Shown here: in pieces, positions 45,393-53,568 of the stretch | Position numbering within the stretch: position 1 is the stretch's first letter | How the letters are laid out: each line of letters opens with the position of its first letter | NCBI RefSeq assembly: GCF_009769755.1 | Contig: NZ_SDWJ01000001.1 | Location: 1,116,001 to 1,180,000, forward strand | DNA: 64,000 nucleotides | DNA from: Sphingorhabdus profundilacus | GTDB lineage: Bacteria; Pseudomonadota; Alphaproteobacteria; Sphingomonadales; Sphingomonadaceae | Reading direction: 5' to 3' | The notes under the pieces: model-generated | Told to the model about the DNA's origin: nothing | What the model saw: only the letters and a program-made list of their open reading frames with translations | Databases searched by the model: none | Position numbers and translations under genes: made by a program

Positions 45393-45635
45393 GAATCGGT
45401 ATTTTTCACATTATGGTGTGATTGTCAAAAGGTAAATTCACATTACAGCATTGTTAATTACCCCCCAAGGACAAAGCTGTTTCGCTGTTTCTTTTGCTCA
45501 TGCCTTGCATCAAATTAACGCTCATTGCATAATCGCAACCGTAATAAAGAACGAAAAACAGCACATCTGCTTGGCATCACATTGTATTTCCCACATTGAA
45601 AGCATGTTTTGATCAATCGTGACGAAAGAAGGAGA
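45393..45635. other. Divergent intergenic region ribB / DUF2855
   Basis: AT-rich region of 243 bp with divergent start sites. I see promoter-like A/T stretches and a GAAGGAG ribosome site for the DUF2855 gene, but no riboswitch, strong hairpin or known operator. Confidence 0.6.
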
Positions 45636-46718
45636 ATGGCTTTGGCGTCGACAGTCTGGATAAAAAAGGCATCGTTAACCGACACCCATATTCATGCGGA
45701 CACGCTGCCTCCCTTGGGTGATGGGGAAGTTCGGCTGAAGATCGAAAGCTTCTCTGTCACGGCAAATAATATTACTTACGCGGTTATGGGTGACATGTTT
45801 GGGTATTGGAACTTCTTTCCGGCGGAGGGCGATTTTGGCATCGTCCCGATGTGGGGCCACGCTATCGTTGAAGATTCGCGCAACCCCGACGTCGCCATTG
45901 GCGAACGCATTTATGGCTATGTGCCGATGGGTACACATCTGGATGTGCTTCCGGGAAAAGTCAGCTTCGGCGGATTTACCGATATGGCCGCCCACCGCCA
46001 ACCGATGAGTCCGGTCTACAATCAGTATAGCCGCCTGAACGCCGATCCGGAACATGACCCCGCCAAAGAAAATGAGCGAATGTTGTTTGGACCGCTTTTC
46101 AAAACCGGTTTTCTGATTGAGTCCATGTTCCGGCGCGAAAAATGGTTCGGCGCAAAAAATCTGACTATGACAAGCGCGTCGTCGAAAACTGCGATGGGTT
46201 TGGCGAGCGTGGCCAAAGACTTGTCCTTGGACATCAAGCGCATTGGCCTGACGTCCAAAGGCAATGTTGCATTTGTCGAAAAATGTGGTCTTTTTGATCA
46301 GATACTTGCCTATGAAGATATCGCGCAACTGCCGCAGGAGCCTTCGGTTTCGGTTGATTTTGCGGGTAACAGCCAATTGCTCCATGACATCCATGCCGTG
46401 CTTGGAAACCAGTTGAAATATAGCTGTCTGGTCGGCGCGACCCATGTCGAGGCGCGCGGCCTTGGCGGCGGCGGCGAAATGGCGGGGCCAAAACCAATCC
46501 TGTTTTTTGCGCCCGATCATGCTGTCGCTTCGATACAAGAACTGGGTCCCAAAGCTTTTGGTGAAGCAGTCGCCAAAAGCTGGAAAAGCTTTTTGGGCGC
46601 TGTCGACGGCGTCGTCGCTGTGGACAAGCGCCAAGGCCTCGACAATGCTGCAAAGAGCTTTGCCGAAACGCTCGAAGGACGGACCGACCCGCAAAAGGGA
46701 ATCATTATTCATCCTTGA
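45636..46718 (+). CDS. DUF2855 family protein
   Basis: Protein of 360 aa of the DUF2855 family, which has a medium-chain dehydrogenase-like (quinone-oxidoreductase-like) fold with an N-terminal GroES-type part (GDGEVRLKIESFSVTANNITYA) and a weak Rossmann part (ASSKTAMGLASVAKD). The ATG at 45636 is preceded by GAAGGAG. The classic Gly-rich nucleotide motif is altered, so activity is open. Convergent with the next gene and overlapping it by 14 bp. Confidence 0.82.
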   Translation: MALASTVWIKKASLTDTHIHADTLPPLGDGEVRLKIESFSVTANNITYAVMGDMFGYWNFFPAEGDFGIVPMWGHAIVEDSRNPDVAIGERIYGYVPMGTHLDVLPGKVSFGGFTDMAAHRQPMSPVYNQYSRLNADPEHDPAKENERMLFGPLFKTGFLIESMFRREKWFGAKNLTMTSASSKTAMGLASVAKDLSLDIKRIGLTSKGNVAFVEKCGLFDQILAYEDIAQLPQEPSVSVDFAGNSQLLHDIHAVLGNQLKYSCLVGATHVEARGLGGGGEMAGPKPILFFAPDHAVASIQELGPKAFGEAVAKSWKSFLGAVDGVVAVDKRQGLDNAAKSFAETLEGRTDPQKGIIIHP

Positions 46719-47532
46719 TGCTTTTGCCGTGGTCGAAATTGTATTGCAGAAACCGCGCGCCCGCTCCGGGTGGATCCTGGGGCGGCCCAGCGAAGCATTG
46801 TGCGACCACCATCCATTGCTTTGCAATATCGCCACTGACCCGTAAATCAGTGTCCGCAATATTACGGCATTGGGTGACCACTTGGCAGAACTCAGTTGCG
46901 CTGCCTTCAATCAACCCGCTTTCCGAAGTTTCGCCATATTCCCAAAGCGCACCAGATGGTGCTTTCAGTTTCAAACGCGGCATAGACCCGGGCGGGTCCA
47001 TCCGGCGGTTTTTCCAAGTCCAGCCCCATGTGTTTACGCCCAGACGTACAATGTTGCCGATCCGATCGCTGTCTTGGCGTTCAACACCCAAAACATCATA
47101 AATCGCTTGGCCATGGGCCCAGGTCTCCATCAGGCGCGCGGTAATGGAACTAAGCGCGCTCATTTCCGGACCGACCCATTTCAAACGCTGCTTGGGCTCT
47201 ACCGCCGCAAAATGACTGGCCATGATCTTGGCTTGTCCAATCCAGTCCGCCCGCAATTGCTGTCCTGACAGCCCTCCAAGATAGGTCATCTCAAAATCGG
47301 GCAACCGTCCTCCCCGGACGCCCGCCGCCATGTTCTGCAAAAATTCGGTAAAGGCCGCTTCATCAACACAGGAGAGATCAGCAGCGATATTCCAGATATG
47401 TAAATGGCGTAGAATAGTGTTGATCGTCCAACCCTTGAATAAGGTAGGCGATTCAAATTCATCGTCGGAAAGCGGCTCAATCAGCGCGAAGAGCGCCGTG
47501 CTTTCGTCGTAAAAGTCCTGTGCCTGTTGCAT
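46705..47532 (-). CDS. TIGR03084-like / DinB-fold metal-binding protein
   Basis: Protein of 275 aa with the mycothiol-maleylpyruvate-isomerase-like helical-bundle fold: an N-terminal histidine block (LFKGWTINTILRHLHIWNIAAD), a second one (SSITARLMETWAHGQAIYD) and a C-terminal domain (SATEFCQVVTQCRNIADTDL). The His-containing helices would bind a metal. The start at 47532 gives MQQAQDFYDESTALFALIEP. It is 7 bp downstream of the acyl-CoA dehydrogenase and probably belongs to the same CoA-ester pathway; reaction unknown. Confidence 0.8.
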   Translation of the reverse strand: MQQAQDFYDESTALFALIEPLSDDEFESPTLFKGWTINTILRHLHIWNIAADLSCVDEAAFTEFLQNMAAGVRGGRLPDFEMTYLGGLSGQQLRADWIGQAKIMASHFAAVEPKQRLKWVGPEMSALSSITARLMETWAHGQAIYDVLGVERQDSDRIGNIVRLGVNTWGWTWKNRRMDPPGSMPRLKLKAPSGALWEYGETSESGLIEGSATEFCQVVTQCRNIADTDLRVSGDIAKQWMVVAQCFAGPPQDPPGAGARFLQYNFDHGKSIKDE

Positions 47533-47539
47533 ATCGCCC

Positions 47540-48805
47540 CTAACCCATAAACCCGAACATATGACCGGCAACCTTACGCATCTGTATCTCTTCGGCGCCT
47601 TCGGTAATGCGATAGCGCCGGTGGTGGCGATAGATATGCTCAAACGGTTTGTGCCGTGAATAGCCAAGGCCGCCATGAACCTGCATGGCGAAATCTGCGG
47701 CATGGCAGACAAGACGATTGGCCTTGTAATTGCACATGCTGACCTTGTCAGACAAGCGGACGGCCACGTCCGGTTTGGACATCATGTCCATTTCGGCCGC
47801 TGTCTTATAGATCAACAGACGGAGCATTTCTGCATCAGTCTGAAGCTCCACAAGCGGAAACTGGATGCCCTGATTGACGGCAAGCGGCTTGCCAAAAGGC
47901 TTGCGCTCCCGCGCATATTTCACCGCCTCGTCGATACAATATTGCGCCGCGCCGAGGGACGACGCCGCCTGCCGAATGCGATTTTCATGTACGAAATGCT
48001 GCGCGACGGCGAGGCCATTGTCCAATTCCCCCAACATTGCGCTTTCAGGAACCCATACATCGGTATATTTCACCTTCGGGTGATCGGTGGGCATGTTGAA
48101 TGTCCACAGATATTCGCCAATTTCAAACCCCGCGGCATCCGTTGGGACGACGAAACAGGTAATGCCACGTGCCTTGCCATTATCGCCATTTGTGCGGGCA
48201 AATGTCATTACATGCGAGGTATAAGGCAAGCCGGTGGTCCACATCTTGTTGCCGTTTATACAATAGCCGGCCACGCCATCTCGTACTTCCGGCACTGCCC
48301 GCGTGTCCATATGCGTGGCATCGCTGCCATGATGCTCTTCGGTCAGACCGAAGCTCCACCCCATTTTGCCTTCAAGCATAAGCGGGATAAAATCGCGCCT
48401 TTGTTGCTCTGTTCCGAAATCACGCAGCATCAGCACCTGAACCAGATTGCCGACAATGCTGCTCTCATTCTGCAAGTCATTGTGCAAACCTAGGCCTTTG
48501 TGCGCCAGATGATGCCGGATGACCGCCATCGCCAGATTGCTGCCGTCCTGCCCGCCATATTCTTTCGGAATGGCATAGCGATAATGGCCTGCCCGGTCCG
48601 CAACCTGCCGCATTTCGGCCAGCAACGCCCACCAATCGGCGCGTGGATGCCCGTCATTGTCCCAGTCGGTCCGGGCATGTTCGCGACGATGATCGAAAAA
48701 GCGGATATTGTCGTCGCGGTTTTCTATCGGCTTGATTTCGCGCTCGATAAATTCGTCGAGAGTGGTGAGATAGTCGGTGATTTCCTTTGGAATTGCGAAT
48801 AACAT
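47540..48805 (-). CDS. Acyl-CoA dehydrogenase
   Basis: FAD-dependent acyl-CoA dehydrogenase of 421 aa, of the ACAD10/11-like or FadE-like branch. Motifs are GWSFGLTEEHHGSDATHMDT (FAD and acyl binding), the middle beta domain with KMWTTGLPYTSH, and LGYSRHKPFEHIYRHHRRYR near the end. The start at 48805 gives MLFAIPKEITDYLTTLDEFI. It lies downstream of an APH-type kinase gene, the pairing known from ACAD10-like systems that handle hydroxyacyl-CoA; that function is inferred. Confidence 0.92.
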   Translation of the reverse strand: MLFAIPKEITDYLTTLDEFIEREIKPIENRDDNIRFFDHRREHARTDWDNDGHPRADWWALLAEMRQVADRAGHYRYAIPKEYGGQDGSNLAMAVIRHHLAHKGLGLHNDLQNESSIVGNLVQVLMLRDFGTEQQRRDFIPLMLEGKMGWSFGLTEEHHGSDATHMDTRAVPEVRDGVAGYCINGNKMWTTGLPYTSHVMTFARTNGDNGKARGITCFVVPTDAAGFEIGEYLWTFNMPTDHPKVKYTDVWVPESAMLGELDNGLAVAQHFVHENRIRQAASSLGAAQYCIDEAVKYARERKPFGKPLAVNQGIQFPLVELQTDAEMLRLLIYKTAAEMDMMSKPDVAVRLSDKVSMCNYKANRLVCHAADFAMQVHGGLGYSRHKPFEHIYRHHRRYRITEGAEEIQMRKVAGHMFGFMG

Positions 48806-48934
48806 TTTACTCTCTCCCTTGCCGCGAAAACCGCAGAAAATCAGGCAGATTTTCAGCCTCTCCGCTGGTTTTGCCATCCAATGAATCCAAACGATAGTGG
48901 GCGAGTTGACAGGGCATGCCCGGCTTTTCAAGAA

Positions 48935-48956
48935 GATTTAATTGCACGATTAAATC
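48935..48956. promoter_or_regulatory. 22-bp dyad upstream of the acyl-CoA dehydrogenase
   Basis: GATTTAAT-TGCACG-ATTAAATC, a perfect inverted repeat with 8-bp arms that overlaps the stop codon of the phosphotransferase gene, about 130 bp before the dehydrogenase start. A TetR-family regulator gene lies in the same cluster, so an operator is possible. Alternatively it is a weak transcript hairpin. Confidence 0.4.
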
Positions 48957-50278
48957 CAAAGCTCGATTGCCTTGGCGAGTGCCGAATATTTCGGCTGGTC
49001 TACCCGCAATTTCTGCAACGATTGTTGCTTTAACTGGGCAAGCAAACCAGGTGTCGCCAATGACTTTCGCCCAGCCAGCAGGTCGTCGGACAAGGTTTTG
49101 TCATATAATGTGGTTTGATGCTGAGATTCCCGCTGCAACATACCCAATGCATTTAGCGCGACCGAGGCCATGAACCGGTCTCTGCCCTGTGCCATTGGCT
49201 TGACCTCGTTTTCAATCCAACCTGCGATCGCTTCCAGCATTTCGAAAGCGGATGGTTCACCGGTGCGTCGGACTGCGGTGGTGGAAGGGATCATGACAGA
49301 GCCACGCTCTGCTGCGGGCGCGTCAAGTTCCAGAAGCAGCAACAGATCCACTTCGGTTTCCGAAGTACGCCTGCCAATCACTGCGCGCTCCAATCCGGTG
49401 TCTAGTCCATTGCGCCAAATATCGGCCATTTGAAGGCAACATATACCCCACCATAAAGTCGCGTAGACCAGCCACCAGCGGAAACGGTTCGGGTCGACGG
49501 CGACACCGCTGGCGGTTTCATATTCTGCCCAAAACACATCCAGTTGACCAAGGCCAAAAGCGGGGCGATCAATATGTCCAAAGCGCCAGCTGTTAATGCA
49601 GCCAAACGCGAGGTCCTGATGCCGGTCGCCCAAATGCGCGAGTTCCCAATCAAGCACCACCGCCAGTCCTCGCGCGTTGGCCATGATGTTGCCCATGCGG
49701 AAATCACCGTGCAGCAGCACCGGATTGACAGCGACCGGGCATTGATCGTCCAACCAACGCAACGCAAACGCCATGACCGGACGGTCACCGCCAAAAGCAA
49801 GAAACCGGGCCTTGAGTTCTGCCAGCAAACTTTCCCCGGTTGTAACAGGCAAATTCGGCAAAGCGTCTCTCGACACATTGTGGATCAGTGCCAGTTCGCG
49901 GGCAAAATCGGCAAGCAATGTCGGGGGCGGATCTGCCAGAATCCGGGTCGGATTAACCTCGGCATCGACGCGCCGCATCAGATAGCCCGTTCCCAAATCA
50001 TCGCCGGAAACAATCTCCGCCACTATTTCAGGTGCCTTCACTCCGGCTGCAAAGGCAGCACGCACCACGGCGGCTTCGACATCATGGCCATAAACGCGCC
50101 CCACCATCAATTCAGCGGAAGGGGCGCGGCGCAGGACATAGCCTTGACCTGCATAATCAAAGGACCAGCTTTCCATATTGGCGCCGCCAGACAGACGACT
50201 GAGCTCGTCTATCGAACCGTTTCCGCCCAGTTTGCGCCTTACAAATCGAAGCAGTTTCGCCGCGAAAATCTCGGTCAT
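48950..50278 (-). CDS. APH-type phosphotransferase family protein
   Basis: Aminoglycoside-phosphotransferase-like kinase of 442 aa. The N-lobe starts with LRFVRRKLGGNGSIDELSRL; the catalytic Brenner motif is LLHGDFRMGNIMAN and the metal-binding motif VVLDWELAHLGDRHQDLAF. The C-terminal 120 residues are an extra helical domain. In ACAD10/11-type pathways such kinases phosphorylate 4-hydroxyacyl-CoA before the dehydrogenase acts; the neighbour acyl-CoA dehydrogenase fits this, but no test is possible from sequence. Overlaps the next gene upstream by 4 bp. Confidence 0.88.
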   Translation of the reverse strand: MTEIFAAKLLRFVRRKLGGNGSIDELSRLSGGANMESWSFDYAGQGYVLRRAPSAELMVGRVYGHDVEAAVVRAAFAAGVKAPEIVAEIVSGDDLGTGYLMRRVDAEVNPTRILADPPPTLLADFARELALIHNVSRDALPNLPVTTGESLLAELKARFLAFGGDRPVMAFALRWLDDQCPVAVNPVLLHGDFRMGNIMANARGLAVVLDWELAHLGDRHQDLAFGCINSWRFGHIDRPAFGLGQLDVFWAEYETASGVAVDPNRFRWWLVYATLWWGICCLQMADIWRNGLDTGLERAVIGRRTSETEVDLLLLLELDAPAAERGSVMIPSTTAVRRTGEPSAFEMLEAIAGWIENEVKPMAQGRDRFMASVALNALGMLQRESQHQTTLYDKTLSDDLLAGRKSLATPGLLAQLKQQSLQKLRVDQPKYSALAKAIELWI

Positions 50279-50670
50279 CCCCCGCGCCCCTTCCAGTAAG
50301 CGAAGACTTTACTTTGCAGCTTGGCGATATGTGCCTGCGCCTGCGGACCGGTCCATTGGCCTTGATAATCGGTCCGGCCGGTCCACCAGCCCTGCCCCGG
50401 TAGTCCATCCCCCTCGCGGACCACCAACACCGCCAGCGCGGGCGCGCCTTCCTGTGCGGTCAGCATGTCGATCCGGTCGACCGTCTTGCAAACGGCGCGC
50501 ATTTTTGGCCGGGTGAAGCGGAAACCGAGGGTGAGGAGCAATTCGGAGTAGCTGATCGCTCTGCCATCCCTCGCGCACTGTTCCAACAGGCCTTTGATCC
50601 GCGCAACATCGTGCAGCGCGGAAAGATCGGCCGCCGGATCGCTCAGAAAATCTTCAAGAACGGCGTCCAA
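50275..50670 (-). CDS. Hypothetical protein
   Basis: Protein of 131 aa. An N-terminal helical part (ALHDVARIKGLLEQCARDG) is followed by a winged-helix-like segment (AISYSELLLTLGFRFTRPKM) and a C-terminal block QGWWTGRTDYQGQWTGPQAQ with several Trp and Gly. I do not recognise a characterised family. It is translationally coupled to the phosphotransferase gene (ATGA) and starts 9 bp after the nitronate monooxygenase gene. Confidence 0.68.
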   Translation of the reverse strand: MDAVLEDFLSDPAADLSALHDVARIKGLLEQCARDGRAISYSELLLTLGFRFTRPKMRAVCKTVDRIDMLTAQEGAPALAVLVVREGDGLPGQGWWTGRTDYQGQWTGPQAQAHIAKLQSKVFAYWKGRGG

Positions 50671-50678
50671 TTATCCTC

Positions 50679-51620
50679 CTATGAATAGGTCTTGGCCATT
50701 TGCCCCATGATGTCGTGAAAATCGGCGATGACCTCGTCGATGATCTGCTTGGCAGGTTTAACCTCGTCAATGCGTCCGGCCACCTGCCCCGACAGGGCAA
50801 TAGCCGCCTCCATATCCCCACCGAAATAAAGGTCGAGAACCCCACGCATTTCGCCCATGATATTGTCCGTCGGCTCCAGATCGAGCTTCGTCGTCCGCTC
50901 GGTCCGCAGCGCGCGCAGCGCCGGGCCGGGGCCGTGCCGGTTCAGGAACAGCGTATCGGTTTCCTTGGCGGTAATGATGGCGTCCTTCCAATTTTGGTGC
51001 ACTGGTGATTCCGCCGCGCTGACCATCCGGGTGCCCATCTGGATAGCTTCAGCCCCCAAGGCAAAGGCCGCCGCCATCGTCCGTCCACATACCATGCCAC
51101 CGGCGGCGATAATCGGGACGTCGACCTTGCTGCGGATCAGCGGCAGCAAGACCATCAATGCGACGTCTCGCGGGTTTTTGAACCCGCCGCCTTCGCCGCC
51201 TTCAACCACCAGACCATCGACGCCAGCGTCAATCGCTTTCAAAGCACCCGCCAGCGTCGGGACGACATGGAACACCGTCAAGCCCGCCGCTTTCAACGGG
51301 CCGCAATATTTGTTCGGGTCACCTGCCGACGTCGCCACGAATTTCACGCCCTGATCGACTACGAAGTCTACGATGCCCGGGTCGCGGACAAAGGCTTGGG
51401 CGATGTTGACGCCAAAGGGTTTATCGGTCAGTTCCCGCATCTTGACGATTTCGGCGCGCACCTCCTCCAGTTGGCCGGACGAGGTTTCGATTATCCCCAA
51501 ACCGCCCGCATTCGACACCGCCGATGCCAATTGGGCGCGGGCGATCCAGCCCATCGGGGCTTGAACAATGGGATATTCAACGCCCAATAACTGAGTAATG
51601 CGGTTACTGATCTTGGTAAT
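50679..51620 (-). CDS. Nitronate monooxygenase (probable ATT start)
   Basis: FMN-dependent TIM-barrel enzyme of the 2-nitropropane dioxygenase family. Motifs are VEYPIVQAPMGWIARAQLAS, GVDGLVVEGGEGGGF and VPIIAAGGMVCGRTMAAAFALGA (phosphate binding). A TTG at 51587 gives 302 aa but cuts off a segment read as TKISNRITQLL that belongs to the family N-terminus. Upstream there is no ATG, GTG or TTG; an ATT at 51620 has AGGAGAG five bases upstream. I therefore place the start there (313 aa). Related enzymes may act as enoyl-CoA reductase-like proteins in lipid clusters. Confidence 0.82.
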   Translation of the reverse strand: MTKISNRITQLLGVEYPIVQAPMGWIARAQLASAVSNAGGLGIIETSSGQLEEVRAEIVKMRELTDKPFGVNIAQAFVRDPGIVDFVVDQGVKFVATSAGDPNKYCGPLKAAGLTVFHVVPTLAGALKAIDAGVDGLVVEGGEGGGFKNPRDVALMVLLPLIRSKVDVPIIAAGGMVCGRTMAAAFALGAEAIQMGTRMVSAAESPVHQNWKDAIITAKETDTLFLNRHGPGPALRALRTERTTKLDLEPTDNIMGEMRGVLDLYFGGDMEAAIALSGQVAGRIDEVKPAKQIIDEVIADFHDIMGQMAKTYS

Positions 51621-51636
51621 GGCCGCTCTCCTGCCA

Positions 51637-51651
51637 GATTATAAAATAATC
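51637..51651. promoter_or_regulatory. AT-rich dyad between tetR and nitronate monooxygenase genes
   Basis: GATTAT-AAA-ATAATC, a perfect 6-bp inverted repeat in the 38-bp gap before the monooxygenase start. Candidate operator for the TetR-family protein encoded next to it. Confidence 0.35.
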
Positions 51652-51658
51652 AATATTT

Positions 51659-52303
51659 TCAAGACACTATCTTAATATGGGATTCTTTTGTTAATTCGGC
51701 TGAAGCTTGCACGCCCAATCCGTTGAACATTGCATCGACGATATGGGCCAGTTTTTCGACCCTCAATTTGCCGGTTCCGATATAGATGATGGACTCAGGA
51801 TTCGTGTAACAATGTATCATTTGATTGATGAGCGACACCGTCTCGTCAATCGACAGACCCTGAAAATAGCCTTGCTCCATCGCCTCGGCCACGATCAACG
51901 ATAGATAATGGTCGCCAAGGTCGACATAGCCGCGCACGACTTCGAAATGTTGCTGGCCGATTTCGAGGTAGCTTTTCAGCAGGTCAGGCTCCGCCTCATA
52001 TTTTTGGACCATCACCAAGAACCGCCGCGCAAAAAATTCATACATTTTATTACGCACCGGTAAGTCGGATTCAGTTACCTCGACCATGATCTTGCTCTTG
52101 TCTTCAAAGAACCGTTCCGCCACCGCCTCCAGCAAAGCCTCTTTGTTTTCGAAAAAGCGGTAGAGGTTGGACGGCGACATTCCCGCCGCAGCGGCAAGGT
52201 CAGTCATGGAAATATCGACTGCACCGCGTTTTCGAACAAGATCATCGACGACGGTCAGCAACTCGGCTCTTCCAGCCTCTATATCAGTTTGGGGGCGGGC
52301 CAT
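51659..52303 (-). CDS. TetR-family transcriptional regulator
   Basis: Repressor of 214 aa. The N-terminal DNA-binding domain has ISMTDLAAAAGMSPSNLYRFFENKEALLEAV, split here as MTDLAAAAGMSPSNLYRFF and NKEALLEAVAERFF. The C-terminal domain (about 75-210) is a helical ligand-binding part. The start at 52303 gives MARPQTDIEAGRAELLTVVD. It likely controls the flanking acyl-CoA genes and itself, as is common in lipid catabolism clusters. Confidence 0.9.
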   Translation of the reverse strand: MARPQTDIEAGRAELLTVVDDLVRKRGAVDISMTDLAAAAGMSPSNLYRFFENKEALLEAVAERFFEDKSKIMVEVTESDLPVRNKMYEFFARRFLVMVQKYEAEPDLLKSYLEIGQQHFEVVRGYVDLGDHYLSLIVAEAMEQGYFQGLSIDETVSLINQMIHCYTNPESIIYIGTGKLRVEKLAHIVDAMFNGLGVQASAELTKESHIKIVS

Positions 52304-52328
52304 GGGGGGGGTTCCTGTATTATATGTG

Positions 52329-52343
52329 CACAACAGTTTTGTG
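52329..52343. promoter_or_regulatory. Dyad upstream of tetR
   Basis: CACAA-CAGTT-TTGTG, a short perfect inverted repeat within an AT-rich stretch, 26-40 bp before the tetR start. Candidate autoregulatory operator. Confidence 0.35.
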
Positions 52344-52360
52344 ATATATGGCGAATATCT

Positions 52361-53476
52361 TCAATCTTCAATGCCGTCGAACGCAAATCGACCCTGCCCT
52401 GCCGCATCGTCGACATCGCCAGAATCGCCAACCAGTCCGGACAAGGTCAAACCCAGCAACCTTATCCCCATTTCCGCCGGCAATATCTGGTCCAGCAAGG
52501 CATGGCCCAATTGCGTGAACTCGGCCCGGTCGGCCAATAGATGCCCTAAAGTCCGCGACCGGGTGACCGTGCGGAAATCCGAATAGCGCGCCTTCAGCAC
52601 CAATGTCTTGCCCTTGGCCTGATAACGTTCGATCCGGTCCCACACGATGTCGATAATCTCGTCCAGCGCCTCGCGCAGTTCATCCTCGCTGCGTTTGTCG
52701 TCAAAATAAGTCAGCTCCCCGCCTAAGGATTTACGCACGCTATTGGCGTTGACCGGCCGGTCATCAATCCCGCGCGCCGCCTTGAACAAATAGCTGCCCC
52801 AACTGCCGAAATGATGCGCCAGCCAGGCCTCGTCCTTCTGCGCGAGGTCGGCGCCGGTATGTACGCCGAGTTTCGCCATCTTCTCCGCCGTGCGTGGCCC
52901 TACGCCATGAAAGCGCCGCACCGGTAAACTTGCGACAAATTCCGCGCCCTGTTCAGGCAAAATGACGCACAATCCATCGGGCTTGTTCTGGTCACTGGCC
53001 AGCTTGGCGATAAATTTGTTATAGCTGACCCCCGCGCTCGCCGTCAGTCCGGTCTCGGCGCGGATCGCGGCACGGATCGCCTTGGCTATCTTGACAGCAG
53101 AGCCAATGCCCTGTCTGTCCTGCGTCACATCGAGATAGGCCTCATCGAGCGACAGCGGCTGGATAAGGTCGGTGTGCCGGGCAAAGATATCGCGGATCTG
53201 CCGCGATACTGCGCGATAGGCTTCAAAGCGGGGTTTTACAAAAATCAGGTCAGGACATTGCCGCTGCGCCGTAATCGAGGGCATGGCCGAACGGACACCA
53301 AAGGCCCGCGCCTCATAACTCGCCGCCGCCACCACGCCCCGTTTGGACGACCCGCCGACCGCAACGGGCTTGCCCCGCAATTCCGGATTGTCCCGCTGCT
53401 CCACGCTCGCAAAAAAGGCATCCATATCGACATGGATGATCTTGCGGACAGGCGGCGGGGCGTCGTGTTTGGGCAC
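52361..53476 (-). CDS. dinB: DNA polymerase IV (Y family)
   Basis: Translesion polymerase DinB, 371 aa. Catalytic motifs are IIHVDMDAFFASVEQRD and LSLDEAYLDVTQD; the steric-gate Phe follows DMDA. The thumb HhH motif is VRRFHGVGPRTAEKMAKLG, and the little-finger domain is complete. The C-terminal beta-clamp motif is not obvious. I found no GTTC-N7-GTTC type SOS box in the 92 bp upstream. Confidence 0.95.
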   Translation of the reverse strand: MPKHDAPPPVRKIIHVDMDAFFASVEQRDNPELRGKPVAVGGSSKRGVVAAASYEARAFGVRSAMPSITAQRQCPDLIFVKPRFEAYRAVSRQIRDIFARHTDLIQPLSLDEAYLDVTQDRQGIGSAVKIAKAIRAAIRAETGLTASAGVSYNKFIAKLASDQNKPDGLCVILPEQGAEFVASLPVRRFHGVGPRTAEKMAKLGVHTGADLAQKDEAWLAHHFGSWGSYLFKAARGIDDRPVNANSVRKSLGGELTYFDDKRSEDELREALDEIIDIVWDRIERYQAKGKTLVLKARYSDFRTVTRSRTLGHLLADRAEFTQLGHALLDQILPAEMGIRLLGLTLSGLVGDSGDVDDAAGQGRFAFDGIED

Positions 53477-53568
53477 TAGGGTGGATTATGGGGATGTTAT
53501 GGGGATTGCTATGGAAAATCGCCTGCGGGATTTTTGGCCTGAAGTTTTTTAGCTAGAAGGAAGAACGC

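Noticed and set aside
45393-45635. FMN riboswitch before ribB
   Set aside because: None of the conserved RFN blocks was seen; the region is AT-rich without the needed stems.
53477-53568. SOS box expected before dinB
   Set aside because: No GTTC-N7-GTTC or GAAC-N7-GAAC pair was found in the upstream gap; only unrelated GAAC words.
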